Shown: positions 22,344 through 30,491 of the stretch, piece after piece
Layout: each line of letters begins with the position of its first letter
Numbering within the stretch: the first letter of the stretch is position 1
NCBI RefSeq assembly: GCF_007751715.1
Contig: NZ_CP036292.1
Span: 5,463,339-5,527,338, forward strand
DNA: 64,000 bases
Direction: 5' to 3'
From: Rosistilla oblonga
GTDB taxonomy: Bacteria; Planctomycetota; Planctomycetia; Pirellulales; Pirellulaceae
The notes under the pieces: model-generated
What the model saw: the letters and a program-made list of their open reading frames with translations, nothing else
Databases searched by the model: none
Told to the model about the DNA's origin: nothing
Made by a program: the position numbers and the translations under genes

Positions 22344-22988
22344 ATGAAGCATCTGATCACCATCAGCATCCTGCTGACAGCACCTGGATTGGTCGCGAAC
22401 GTCCACGCTCAAGGGAACGCCGGCGGAAACGCGGGCACCACCGGGCAAACCGCCAATGGCGAACTGGCGACGATCGACGTCGATACGGCGTTTGCCGGGG
22501 GCGTGCAGCGCGATGGCACGATCGGTGCCTCCGGCAGCACCGTCCCAGCGTTCAGCACTCAGGGCCAAGCGGCTGCCGGCAGCACCGGGGCGCGATCGAC
22601 CGCGTTGGGTGGCGGTGCGATGGGTGGAGCCTTTGGCGGAGCGTTCAATCAATTGTTTGGTGCCGGTGGTCAAGGCCAGTCGCAATCGAACCAGAAAACC
22701 TTCCGCACGCGTCTCCGCGGCGACATCGAAGTCGACCGTCCGAGTGTCGCTTCGCGGCAATCGGCGATTCAAAATCGCTTAGTCAATCTGCCCGTCGCTG
22801 CTCGCATGACGGGAGTCCGTTTGCAGATGAACGATCGCACCGCCGTGCTATCGGGAAGCGTCAAGACGGAGAAAGATCGTCGCATGGCCGAGATGCTGAT
22901 GCGGCTGGAACCGGGCGTCTCGAAAGTCGACAACCGCTTGATCGTCGAAGGCATGGGCGAACTGATCCCACCCGGTTCGGCTGAGTAG
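22344..22988 (+). CDS. Secreted BON-domain protein
   Basis: A 214-residue protein starting at ATG 22344 with a signal peptide (MKHLITISILLTAPGLVANVHA). A Gly/Ala/Gln-rich linker (about residues 25-125) follows. A C-terminal BON-like domain runs from about residue 150 (MTGVRLQMNDRTAVLSGSV...RLEPGVSKVDNRLIV). BON domains bind phospholipid or act as periplasmic adaptors. The gene ends 11 bp before mtfA, so the two are probably one unit. Confidence 0.75.
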   Translation: MKHLITISILLTAPGLVANVHAQGNAGGNAGTTGQTANGELATIDVDTAFAGGVQRDGTIGASGSTVPAFSTQGQAAAGSTGARSTALGGGAMGGAFGGAFNQLFGAGGQGQSQSNQKTFRTRLRGDIEVDRPSVASRQSAIQNRLVNLPVAARMTGVRLQMNDRTAVLSGSVKTEKDRRMAEMLMRLEPGVSKVDNRLIVEGMGELIPPGSAE

Positions 22989-22999
22989 GCGACGCTGCG

Positions 23000-23779
23000 A
23001 TGATTTTTAGCTGGATTGCACAGCGGCGGCGCGACCGCATCCGTCGGCAACCGATGCGCAGCGATTGGTCGCAGATCATCGATCGCAACGTTGCATATGT
23101 GCATCGATTAAACCGCGACGAGCGAGCCAAGCTCGAATCGGACGCTCTCGTTTTCATCGCGGAAAAAAACTGGGAAGGCTGCCAGGGCCTTACCATGAAC
23201 GATGAGATTCGGGTCACGATCGCAGCCCAGATCAGCCTGCTGTGCCTCGGTTTCACCGATCAATTCTTCGACATGGTTCAATCGATCCTTGTCTACCCCG
23301 ACGTCTACACGGCGAAGAGTCACACGTCGATCGGATCGGGAGTCCTGATGGAAGGCGTCTCGCATCGCGAGGGAGAAGCCTGGTATCGCGGGCCGGTAAT
23401 CCTTTCCTGGGCCGATGTTCTAGAAGATGGCGACCGCGACAATGATGGCAACAATCTGGTGCTGCATGAATTTGCACATCAATTGGATATGCTCAACGGA
23501 CGCGTCGTCGATGGAACGCCGCCGATGGAAACGCAAGCTCAGTTCGACCGCTGGCAGACGCTCATCGAGCGCGAGTACGAGCAATTGGTATCCGATTGCC
23601 AATACGGACGCTCTCACGTGATCAACAGCTACGGCGCCGAACACATCAGCGAATTCTTCGCCGTCGCTACCGAAACCTTCTTCGAACGCCCGCTATCGTT
23701 CCGCGCCCGACATCCGGAACTGTACGAGATCTTCTCGCAGTACTATCGCCAAAATCCCGCCGCGCGTTTCGACGGCTAG
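23000..23779 (+). CDS. mtfA: MtfA-family zinc metallopeptidase (M90)
   Basis: A 259-residue M90 peptidase. The zinc motif is HEFAH (His156-His160), followed by QLDMLNG and, downstream, YGAEHISEFFAVATETFFE, whose glutamates supply the third ligand. Characterised MtfA in E. coli interacts with the repressor Mlc and has aminopeptidase activity. The last 189 bp (63 codons) are duplicated exactly at 30492-30680, and the duplication extends into downstream DNA. The accessory region between the copies therefore abuts an intact mtfA. Confidence 0.9.
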   Translation: MIFSWIAQRRRDRIRRQPMRSDWSQIIDRNVAYVHRLNRDERAKLESDALVFIAEKNWEGCQGLTMNDEIRVTIAAQISLLCLGFTDQFFDMVQSILVYPDVYTAKSHTSIGSGVLMEGVSHREGEAWYRGPVILSWADVLEDGDRDNDGNNLVLHEFAHQLDMLNGRVVDGTPPMETQAQFDRWQTLIEREYEQLVSDCQYGRSHVINSYGAEHISEFFAVATETFFERPLSFRARHPELYEIFSQYYRQNPAARFDG

Positions 23780-23912
23780 CCCGCTCTCTCCGGCACCGAG
23801 TATTCCGTCGCCTTAATGGGAACAGGTTCGATCCGCAGGTTCGCACGGCTGGAATCGGCTCTTCAAGAATTCGCGTCGTCGCGTCACTGACCTGCTTGAT
23901 TCGCGCTATCCG
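23591..23912 (+). repeat. 322-bp direct repeat, left copy
   Basis: Covers the last 189 bp of mtfA plus 133 bp of downstream DNA. It matches 30492-30813 at an offset of 6901 bp with only four mismatches that I could find, all after the mtfA stop codon: two just after the TAG and two near 23850. The match breaks sharply at both ends. Together the copies bracket the CBASS region. Confidence 0.93.
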
Positions 23913-24229
23913 ATTTGGGATCAGACGATTCAGGGATAGCCACACTTTGCCCATCAATTTGTGGCTGTCCCCTTCCGGATCTGCACCCGTTCCGGATCGG
24001 TCACCTCACCCCGCAATTGCCGAGCCATCACAAAGCCCTCCAGTGGTCAACCGAAAGCAAAAGAAGATACCGCGACGTAGGCGTTTCTCGCAGTGCCGTA
24101 TTTACGTAATTCAGGGCATCCGCCCCTGCAACGGCAATCATTTTGTGGTTGTCCCCTTCGGGACTTCCCAAATTTGCCTGTCCCCAAAATCACAAATTTC
24201 AATTCAATCAATTTGTCTCTGCGACAAAG
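23913..24229. other. Non-coding left edge of the island with repeated (G)TGTCCCC motifs
   Basis: No convincing gene. The stretch contains gtggctgtcccc at 23961-23972, gtggttgtcccc at 24145-24156 and gcctgtcccc at 24176-24185. The same motif (tggctgtcccc) recurs at 30471-30481, just inside the right repeat. Such GGGGACAG-type motifs are often seen in REP-like or transposon-derived intergenic DNA. No transposase remnant was recognised. Confidence 0.45.
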
Positions 24230-25154
24230 CTAGAACCGGGAAAGCTGATTGAAACACTCGTGTTCGTTGAGGTGTTCTTCGACAAAGAAACGCATGTCCT
24301 CATGTGTTGCTCTGCCAACGAACGATTTCAGGTGCGAAAAGGTCATAATCTCCAAGTGGCCGAATCGGAATTCGGGACCAGCGATCGAAATGCCGGATGG
24401 TGTGTAGTCGACGAAAAACGATGTTCGATCCACTGGCGCCGGAGGTTACGTCTGAACACCGCTGTCATCGAAGTCGACGACGAAGAGCCGATCGTCCGGA
24501 ACTACCAAGATCGGGACGATCCAATTGATGACGATCGCTTTTTCATCGGAGTAGCCGTTCACTACTTCGGGCAGCATTGCGGTTGCGGACTGCAAAGCCT
24601 GTGTCCAACGCGGATAAATTTCCTTGTCTCCGCCTCTGATGTTTCCGTTGCGGTCCTTGGTAATGCACTCGGCCGACTTGCCCACAAATTCTCCAGACGA
24701 ATACATGCTGCGGCTCGGCTGAAATTCCAACGTGCAAGCCTTAGGAAGGCTGACCTGTCTCGCTCGAGAGAATTGGCAATGGTTGTTCATGCTGGATTGC
24801 TTCCCGGACGGCGTTTCGATCGCCGCAAGTTCTAGCGACAACACAGTGTCCGGCTTCATACGCGGACCGTGGCGAACGGTAAACCAGCATGGGCGCGAAC
24901 TCACTCAGGCACTTGCACTCAATCGCCATGCGAAGCCTGACAGGAAGGTAGCCATCGACAAGGTTAAGATCGGCGGTTAAGTCAAACTGACGTGGCTTGC
25001 GCTCGATTGGGTCGTCGTACGTTCCACCATGGCGGTAGCGAAGTCGTTTAGCGGCAAAGAGCTTACGTACTTGCATCTCGAAGGCAAACGAGGAATCCTT
25101 TTCAAGAAACTTGACGATGTCGGCCTGCGATGTCGGCGTGATTTCTCGTGTCAT
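24230..25154 (-). pseudogene. Broken PD-(D/E)XK nuclease-like gene
   Basis: Three minus-strand pieces read as one protein of about 300 residues. The first piece (from 25154) has FAFEMQVRKLF, RHGGTYDDPIERKPRQFD and LRMAIECK, the E...D...ExK pattern of PD-(D/E)XK nucleases. The reading then shifts frame somewhere between about 24900 and 24760 and continues with SRSMYSSGEFVGKSAECI and WTQALQSA. An in-frame TAA at 24446-24448 interrupts that part, and the same frame goes on to 24230 (VDRTSFFVDYTPSG, HLEIMTFSHL). It is co-directional with the CBASS operon, 86 bp after the lipase. It could instead be intact with sequencing errors, but two lesions make decay more likely. Confidence 0.65.
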
Positions 25155-25240
25155 TTGGATTGCTGTTGGTCAAGTAGTTTTGAGAAGCGGAATCGGGCTT
25201 TGATTGCGAGAAGCCTGAACACGCCTATGCAATGTTGTTT

Positions 25241-26356
25241 TCATTTTTTCAAGAGCCCCAAGACCTGTTCGATATAGAAAACCATCGAATGGTCGGCGAT
25301 GTAGGGTGAACTGCCTTGCAATAGCACTTCGCCGCGGTCGTTGACTTGCGGGGCGGGTTGCTGTTGATCCGTCAGCCATTGCTGTAGCTCGACGTCGCTC
25401 GCCGGAGTGATCTCCGCAATGTCGGCAGGCTCTTCGGTATCACTGGGGGCTCCGAACGCGACACGCTTTCGAGGCGATCGCTTCAATCCATCGGGCGTGA
25501 ACCAAACCAAACGACCGCAGGGGCGGTAACTCGGTGGGATCCGTGCAACGAAGTCGTCGTTATTGACGAACCTCGCATATCGCCCAATCAGTTGATCGTC
25601 GATGTGGTCGGCTAGCGACTGGCGTGCGATCATCGGTTGCCCGAAAGTCATCACACCAGCAACTTGCCGACCATTGGCATCGAAATCATGGGCGCAGCAA
25701 AGGGCAAGAGCACCGCCGAGGCTGTGACCGGTCACCCACAAATGCTGCACGTCGTGACCTCTCAGTGCCGTCTCGATTTGCCGCTTCAGCGTTTGGTATC
25801 GCGACCAGAATCCGGAGTGGACGTCGCCATCGGCGATGCGTGTTGGTGCTCGCGAAATGTTGGTTAGCCAATCGCCGGTTTGGTTCTCGCTGCCACGAAA
25901 TGCGATGACGGCAACATCGTCCTGAATGGCCACGTAGCCAAGCATCGTGTTCGACTCGACCGTCTCCACGGTATCGAAACCTAATCCACGCAGCGATCGA
26001 CTCGCATCAACCGGCGTCTCGTAGGCGACGTCGCTGATCTCCGCCAGGACTTCGGAAGCTGGCCAATTGGCTGTCCCTTCGCTGTCCCACCACTGCCGCA
26101 GTTTCTCAACATCGGAGTCGGCGATGACGGGCGGCACGGGATCAATGTCCCACGGATCGTCGTCGATGACGTCGATCCCACCTGGTGTCGAGTTAGCGAC
26201 GATCGCTCCTGCGACCAGCAACAGCCCACCCAAAAATGTAGCGAAAGCGAACCAATTACGGGGCGACTCGCCTTTCGTCAAACGGTAGAGCCCACCGCAA
26301 CCGGCAATCGAAAACAAGACCCAGATGGGCCACAGGTTTGATGTCAGAAGATTCAT
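25241..26356 (-). CDS. Membrane-anchored class-3 lipase, candidate CBASS-associated effector
   Basis: A 371-residue protein. Two hydrophobic helices (residues about 8-24 and 35-54) precede an acidic linker. An alpha/beta-hydrolase of the lipase class 3 type follows, with FRGSENQTGDWLTN (oxyanion side), the nucleophile elbow GHSLGGA (Ser212), NNDDFVARIPP (Asp268) and ADHSMVFY (His356), a complete Ser-Asp-His triad. It is the last intact gene of the CBASS operon, 37 bp after the E2 gene and on the same strand. Known CBASS phospholipase effectors are mainly patatin-like, so this would be an unusual one. It could attack the membrane in which it is anchored. Its link to the cyclic-nucleotide signal is inferred from position only. 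Confidence 0.8.
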   Translation of the reverse strand: MNLLTSNLWPIWVLFSIAGCGGLYRLTKGESPRNWFAFATFLGGLLLVAGAIVANSTPGGIDVIDDDPWDIDPVPPVIADSDVEKLRQWWDSEGTANWPASEVLAEISDVAYETPVDASRSLRGLGFDTVETVESNTMLGYVAIQDDVAVIAFRGSENQTGDWLTNISRAPTRIADGDVHSGFWSRYQTLKRQIETALRGHDVQHLWVTGHSLGGALALCCAHDFDANGRQVAGVMTFGQPMIARQSLADHIDDQLIGRYARFVNNDDFVARIPPSYRPCGRLVWFTPDGLKRSPRKRVAFGAPSDTEEPADIAEITPASDVELQQWLTDQQQPAPQVNDRGEVLLQGSSPYIADHSMVFYIEQVLGLLKK

Positions 26357-26393
26357 AATGCAACTCGATGGCTAAAAACAGAAGGAAAAGGCT

Positions 26394-26864
26394 TCATCTT
26401 GGATACAGAGCACACGCCTTGCTTCGTGTGCGTTCGCATTCGGCCTCGTCCGGTTTGGGCGATCCATGGCCACCACCGCACCATTCACCGGTCCCAAGCC
26501 AAGTTTCGTAAAAGTAGAGCCATTCACTTGCCCACGGGATGATCGTGTCAGCCATGAGCATTCCACGGTCCCACTCACCGGTTCCTGGCAAGTAGAGGCA
26601 CAACGAACCGTCGCCGTACCGGTGGGGAATTGGATCGTCGGCGGGTTGAATCAAATCAGGTGATCGTACAAATACCTTTGGAACTCGCTCCAGCGAGTAG
26701 AGCAATCGAATGTCGTAAACATCACTCAGTGTTGTCGGTTGAATTTGCATATCCCAACGAAGCCGGTTCCGCTTGACGCTGCCGACTCCATCAGGGAATT
26801 GACGCTTCAGCGCGCCCCACTGGGTCACTGCCGTGACGTTATTTGTTGCGTTTAGAGTCGCCAT
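26394..26864 (-). CDS. Stand-alone E2-like (UBC-fold) protein of short type II CBASS
   Basis: A 156-residue protein. HRYGDGSLCLY (Cys89) matches the classical E2 active-site pattern (His-x-n-G-x-I-C-L), and WASEWLYFYETWLGTGEWCGGGHG is the typical bacterial E2 tail seen in CBASS loci. In short type II systems an E2-only protein replaces the E1-E2 fusion Cap2 and primes the CD-NTase through its C-terminus. The ATG at 26864 lies 26 bp inside the end of the CD-NTase gene, so the two are translationally linked. No E1 (Cap2) and no JAB protease (Cap3) are encoded nearby. Confidence 0.82.
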   Translation of the reverse strand: MATLNATNNVTAVTQWGALKRQFPDGVGSVKRNRLRWDMQIQPTTLSDVYDIRLLYSLERVPKVFVRSPDLIQPADDPIPHRYGDGSLCLYLPGTGEWDRGMLMADTIIPWASEWLYFYETWLGTGEWCGGGHGSPKPDEAECERTRSKACALYPR

Positions 26865-28095
26865 AGAACGTGTGTCCTCGAACGGGGGTCGTGTTCAGCA
26901 TCGGTGCCGTGCCGGTGATGAGCGTTGCTGTGGAAGACGTCACCGCAAGTTTTCCGGACGACGAAGCCCGTTGAACGTCATAGCCGAGTGACTTCGCCGA
27001 TGCTTCGACAACCTTTCGGCCCAAGGATTCCCCGAGAAGGTCGAGCACCCGATGAATCCCGCCGCCCTTGAGCGCTTCCTCCAACTCAACACCAACTTGC
27101 TTAAGCCAATCGCGAAAATAAGTTTCACGATCGGGGTAGTCTTCGGCCTGCCAGCGGTCGGCAAAGTTCTCTGACGGATTGATTGGGTTCTCGACCCAGG
27201 CGACGCGTTGGCCGTTGACCTTACGTTCTTTGATGTGGTCTGGCATCCGGTGAACCAAGCTGAGCAAGGCGTCAAGAAGGCTGGCTTCGTTGTCGTACGC
27301 TTTGGCGGCGAGGGTTGTAATCAAGATCGAGGCGGGGCGATTTTCAGGGTCACCTTCAAAACGACAGTCGCGATGGCGTTTCAGAATTTGGATCGCCCGC
27401 TGCAAAGGAGTCTTGACTTCATACTCGGGGATGCTTTCGGCGGCTTGTTTGATTCGCCGCTCGTTGACCACCAAACCATCTCGATGAAGTGACGCTTCAG
27501 CCATGCTCTTCTTGATTGCCTCAAGACGAACCTCCATCGTGGATCGAAACCAATCAGCGAACTGCCGCGGGTTGCTCGGTAACCAGCAACGGACCTTCTT
27601 GTCGGTGATTAAGATGTGCTTGGCTGCATCAGTTGCAACGATCTCGCGTTGTTCAGCGTCGGGAATCGCCGGCAAAACGTCCATGTGAAATTGATCGGGG
27701 AAGTTGAGGCACCAACATCGCGACCCTTCGCTTAGCTCTGGAACGGTTTGACCGGTCTGCCGTCTGTGCTCGACGTATTCCTTGAGGTTTTTGCCGGCTT
27801 CGTCCTTGAGTTGCTGCTGCGTCTTCCCTTCCTTTTTCAGCATCCGCTCGTAGACCAAGTCGACGTCGTATTCGTCATCGGATTTGACGGGCTGCGTTGC
27901 GGTTCCGAGCGCAAACGAACCTTGCGAATAAATCTCGGGTGGTCGCCTGCCGGCGGCTTCGTCAAGTTCTTCCAGGAAAAACGCAAGCTGCTCGTACTCA
28001 AGCACGGCGGCCTCGTGAAGTTCCTCGGGAACGTCGAGTGATTTCGCGACTTGTTCTAGCAGTGAGTTCAGGGTGTCTTGAGGGCGCAGAATCAT
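26839..28095 (-). CDS. CBASS cGAS/DncV-like nucleotidyltransferase (CD-NTase)
   Basis: A 418-residue SMODS-type nucleotidyltransferase that should make a cyclic di- or trinucleotide on phage infection. Active-site residues are Gly59-Ser60 (in SQGSFALGT), the metal pair Asp77 and Asp79 (EYDVDLVYE) and the third acid Asp139 (FHMDVLPAI). The C-terminus reads GHTFYG followed by six more residues. The start ATG overlaps the cap5 stop (ATGA, 28092-28095), and AGGAG precedes it at good spacing. Pairing with HNH-SAVED suggests clade G chemistry (for example 3',2'-cGAMP), but the clade cannot be settled by eye. Confidence 0.92.
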   Translation of the reverse strand: MILRPQDTLNSLLEQVAKSLDVPEELHEAAVLEYEQLAFFLEELDEAAGRRPPEIYSQGSFALGTATQPVKSDDEYDVDLVYERMLKKEGKTQQQLKDEAGKNLKEYVEHRRQTGQTVPELSEGSRCWCLNFPDQFHMDVLPAIPDAEQREIVATDAAKHILITDKKVRCWLPSNPRQFADWFRSTMEVRLEAIKKSMAEASLHRDGLVVNERRIKQAAESIPEYEVKTPLQRAIQILKRHRDCRFEGDPENRPASILITTLAAKAYDNEASLLDALLSLVHRMPDHIKERKVNGQRVAWVENPINPSENFADRWQAEDYPDRETYFRDWLKQVGVELEEALKGGGIHRVLDLLGESLGRKVVEASAKSLGYDVQRASSSGKLAVTSSTATLITGTAPMLNTTPVRGHTFYGDSKRNK

Positions 28096-29285
28096 GCGTG
28101 GGTTTCTCCTATCTGAAGTGCTTGAACAAAACCACCGAGTCGATTGTTTTGGTCATAGATGATCCAAGGCTGGTGGGCTTTGGGCATGCGGACTCGTCCA
28201 AGCTCAACGTTGCACGAGACTGATGCGACCGGGAACACATGTAGTGGCGTTCCCTGCCCGTAGATCATTTTCAGTTGGTCGATCAACGGACGAACGGTCG
28301 CTCGGAATGCCGATAGGTCGGCGGGCGACTTGATTAAGTCGTTGTGAGGCTGGTCGACGGTGATTTCCCAAAGATCCAAATCATCACCAATGACTGATGA
28401 GATGCGTTGGGCATCAATCGGGGCAGAGAGCGAGAGCAGCAGCACGGGAGTTCGGCTCGCGTCTGGCTTATCCGGGGATCGAACAACAAAGTCGACATTG
28501 TTTGCGGTGTCGGGCCAGGACCAGGACAGTGACGGTTCTCGGTGCCGCTGATAAACATCGACATCGACTAGATCGACCAACAATGATCCAAGCAAAATCA
28601 GCAGGGGTTGCGGGGCGATTGCGAAGACGGATAAGTGACCAATGTCGTTGTCTTCGATTCTCTCGGCGACCCGTTGCCGAAATCGTTTCTCAAGATGACC
28701 TCTGTGAACGGACCAGAAATTTGGTTCATGATCTCGGTCGGCGAAATTGATGTTGCCTAGCTCAAGAGGCTCACGCCGCGCTGGAAAACGACGGGGAAAC
28801 AGTGCTGAAGCTGCTTCTTGGAAGTCGACCGAAGTCTCAACTTTACCAATTGCGGCACCGTACAAAAGCACATGACTGGTTTTGTCAGGCTTAATCCCGG
28901 TAACGAGCTCCACGCGGGACTCGTGTTCCCGCTTCCAGGACTGCAACAGCTCAATGCTGTAGCGAGTTTCCTTGGGGGTGTTGTCGATCGTTTTGTGGCA
29001 CCGACGGCATGCCAGCAATAGGTTGTCAGCACTGTTGATCTTTTCCGCATCAATCCCCTCATTTCCGCGCGCGCCGCCAAAATTGAAGGAGTAGATATGG
29101 GCGGCTTCCGCCAGGTTGACGTCTTCCTGGGTAAGGTTCGACTTCCACACCGATTCGTTGCAGCCATCGAATTGACACCGGCCAGCGCTTCGGCCCCATA
29201 GCGTATAACGCACCGAGTCTTTGATGTTGCGATCCGCGACTTTGGTCAATTCCGACGTATTTTCCGCCGATTTTGCTATACTCAC
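28092..29285 (-). CDS. cap5: Cap5-like HNH-SAVED CBASS effector nuclease
   Basis: A 397-residue effector. The N-terminal HNH nuclease (residues about 20-105) has Cys37 and Cys42, AAHI (His63), NLLLACRRCHKTID (Asn88, Cys93, Cys96, His97), giving the zinc and catalytic residues. The C-terminal SAVED domain (about 150-397) has the alternating strands and helices expected for sensing a cyclic nucleotide. Characterised Cap5 proteins tetramerise when the nucleotide binds and degrade DNA. The start is GTG at 29285 with GGAG about 7 bp upstream. It is the first gene of the operon, divergent from the HTH regulator. HNH and context are clear; the SAVED call rests on context and overall pattern. Confidence 0.88.
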   Translation of the reverse strand: MSIAKSAENTSELTKVADRNIKDSVRYTLWGRSAGRCQFDGCNESVWKSNLTQEDVNLAEAAHIYSFNFGGARGNEGIDAEKINSADNLLLACRRCHKTIDNTPKETRYSIELLQSWKREHESRVELVTGIKPDKTSHVLLYGAAIGKVETSVDFQEAASALFPRRFPARREPLELGNINFADRDHEPNFWSVHRGHLEKRFRQRVAERIEDNDIGHLSVFAIAPQPLLILLGSLLVDLVDVDVYQRHREPSLSWSWPDTANNVDFVVRSPDKPDASRTPVLLLSLSAPIDAQRISSVIGDDLDLWEITVDQPHNDLIKSPADLSAFRATVRPLIDQLKMIYGQGTPLHVFPVASVSCNVELGRVRMPKAHQPWIIYDQNNRLGGFVQALQIGETHA

Positions 29286-29373
29286 TGCCAGCTCCGTGAC
29301 AAACGTTTTTCCGAGGATCGGCTACCAAAGCCGCTTGTTTCACTGTAGGATGACTGTTCGACTCTCGCAATTC

Positions 29374-29388
29374 TAGCGATGTTCGCTA
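29374..29388. promoter_or_regulatory. Palindromic operator candidate between CBASS and its regulator
   Basis: TAGCGA-tgt-TCGCTA is a perfect inverted repeat with a 3-bp spacer, located in the divergent gap. It overlaps the upstream in-frame ATG at 29379 of the HTH gene and lies 36 bp before the preferred ATG at 29424. On the minus strand it is about 90 bp before the cap5 GTG. This is the expected position for a repressor site that controls both units. Confidence 0.55.
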
Positions 29389-29423
29389 TCAATGCAACAC
29401 TGAAAATAATTGGGTACCTAAAT

Positions 29424-29789
29424 ATGCCAAGAGGCATGTTCGACGCGGAAGGATTCTTCGCCGTTCTGGATGGACATCGCATTCAACGAAACGTGACTTG
29501 GCGACAGATCGCGAAGGAATCGGGGGTAAGCCCGTCGACGCTGACGCGGATGGCACAGGGCAAGCGGCCCGATGTTGATAGCTTGGTTTCGTTGTTGGCT
29601 TGGTCGGGGGAATCGGCAGATAGCTTCATGGTTGTCGACGGCGAGAAACCAGTTACCTCGGATGCACTTGCCAACGTGACCGCCCAGTTTCGAAAAGATC
29701 CAAGGCTTCCGCCTGAAGCAAAGGCGGCGATCGAGGCAACGGTGAAAGCGCTCTACGAACAGTTCACGAAAACACGGAAGGCGAAATAG
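29424..29789 (+). CDS. HTH (XRE-like) transcriptional regulator, CapH-like
   Basis: A 121-residue protein with a helix-turn-helix at about residues 25-60 (TWRQIAKESGVSPSTLTRMAQG). The frame is open from 29379, but that ATG lies inside the palindrome, so ATG 29424 (or 29436) is preferred; no strong ribosome site decides it. It is followed 2 bp later by an ImmA/IrrE metallopeptidase and is divergent from the CBASS operon. This matches CapH-CapP systems, in which the peptidase cleaves the repressor after DNA damage. HTH plus ImmA pairs also occur without CBASS, so the role is inferred. Confidence 0.8.
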   Translation: MPRGMFDAEGFFAVLDGHRIQRNVTWRQIAKESGVSPSTLTRMAQGKRPDVDSLVSLLAWSGESADSFMVVDGEKPVTSDALANVTAQFRKDPRLPPEAKAAIEATVKALYEQFTKTRKAK

Positions 29790-29791
29790 CT

Positions 29792-30364
29792 ATGGCGTTT
29801 CGGTTTAGGCGAGGCTTCAAAACCGAAGCCGAAAGCCATGCACTTGAGCTTCGAGAGGAACTCAAATTGGCAGATCACGCACCAATCTGCCCATGGAAGG
29901 TGGCCGAACATCTAGAGATTCCAGTTCACACGCTTCGCTCGATTCGTGATGTCGAACCCAAGGCATACGCTTATCTTTCTGGTGTTGGGCACGAGTACTT
30001 CTCGGCCGTGACTCTGTTCGGGGGAACTCATGGCTGCACTCGGATGATCTGCCACAACGATTCCCACGCTAAGACGCGGCAGCGAGCCAATCTTGCTCAC
30101 GAGCTTGCACACGCGATCCTTCTTCATCCACCAACCGAGATGTTTGAGTGTGATCCTGATGCGGAAGAAGAAGCCAAATGGCTCGGCCCTGCGTTACTCG
30201 TTCCGCACCCTGCGGCGATCAAGATTGCATTCACGTCCGCCCCGATTGAGGTAGCGGCAGAAAGCTATGGCGTAAGTAAGGTGCTGATGCGAATGCGGCT
30301 CAACGTCACCGGCGCGAACAACATTGCTCGCCGAAGTCGGGCGAAAACTGGATCGCGAAAATAA
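29792..30364 (+). CDS. ImmA/IrrE-type metallopeptidase, CapP-like
   Basis: A 190-residue putative zinc peptidase with HELAH (His103-His107) and a downstream acidic cluster DAEEEAKW (125-127) that can provide the third ligand; WLGPALLVP after it is typical of ImmA/IrrE. The C-terminal helices (EVAAESYGVSKVLMRMRLN) are the usual helix-turn-helix-like end of the family. It probably cleaves the HTH repressor encoded 2 bp upstream, by analogy with CapP/CapH and ImmA/ImmR. The start is ATG 29792. Confidence 0.85.
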   Translation: MAFRFRRGFKTEAESHALELREELKLADHAPICPWKVAEHLEIPVHTLRSIRDVEPKAYAYLSGVGHEYFSAVTLFGGTHGCTRMICHNDSHAKTRQRANLAHELAHAILLHPPTEMFECDPDAEEEAKWLGPALLVPHPAAIKIAFTSAPIEVAAESYGVSKVLMRMRLNVTGANNIARRSRAKTGSRK

Positions 30365-30491
30365 CTGTAGGCTGCACTTTGCTCGACACCAACAGCATAT
30401 TCGTAATTTTTTATTGCCCCACTCAGCGACTTGCGACCACTCCAGTACTTCAACCGTCCAGATCAAACAATGGCTGTCCCCCAGTAACGTT

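Noticed and set aside
24143-24835. 230-residue plus-strand frame in the island
   Set aside because: It is antisense to the broken nuclease-like gene, whose pieces carry family motifs; this frame has none.
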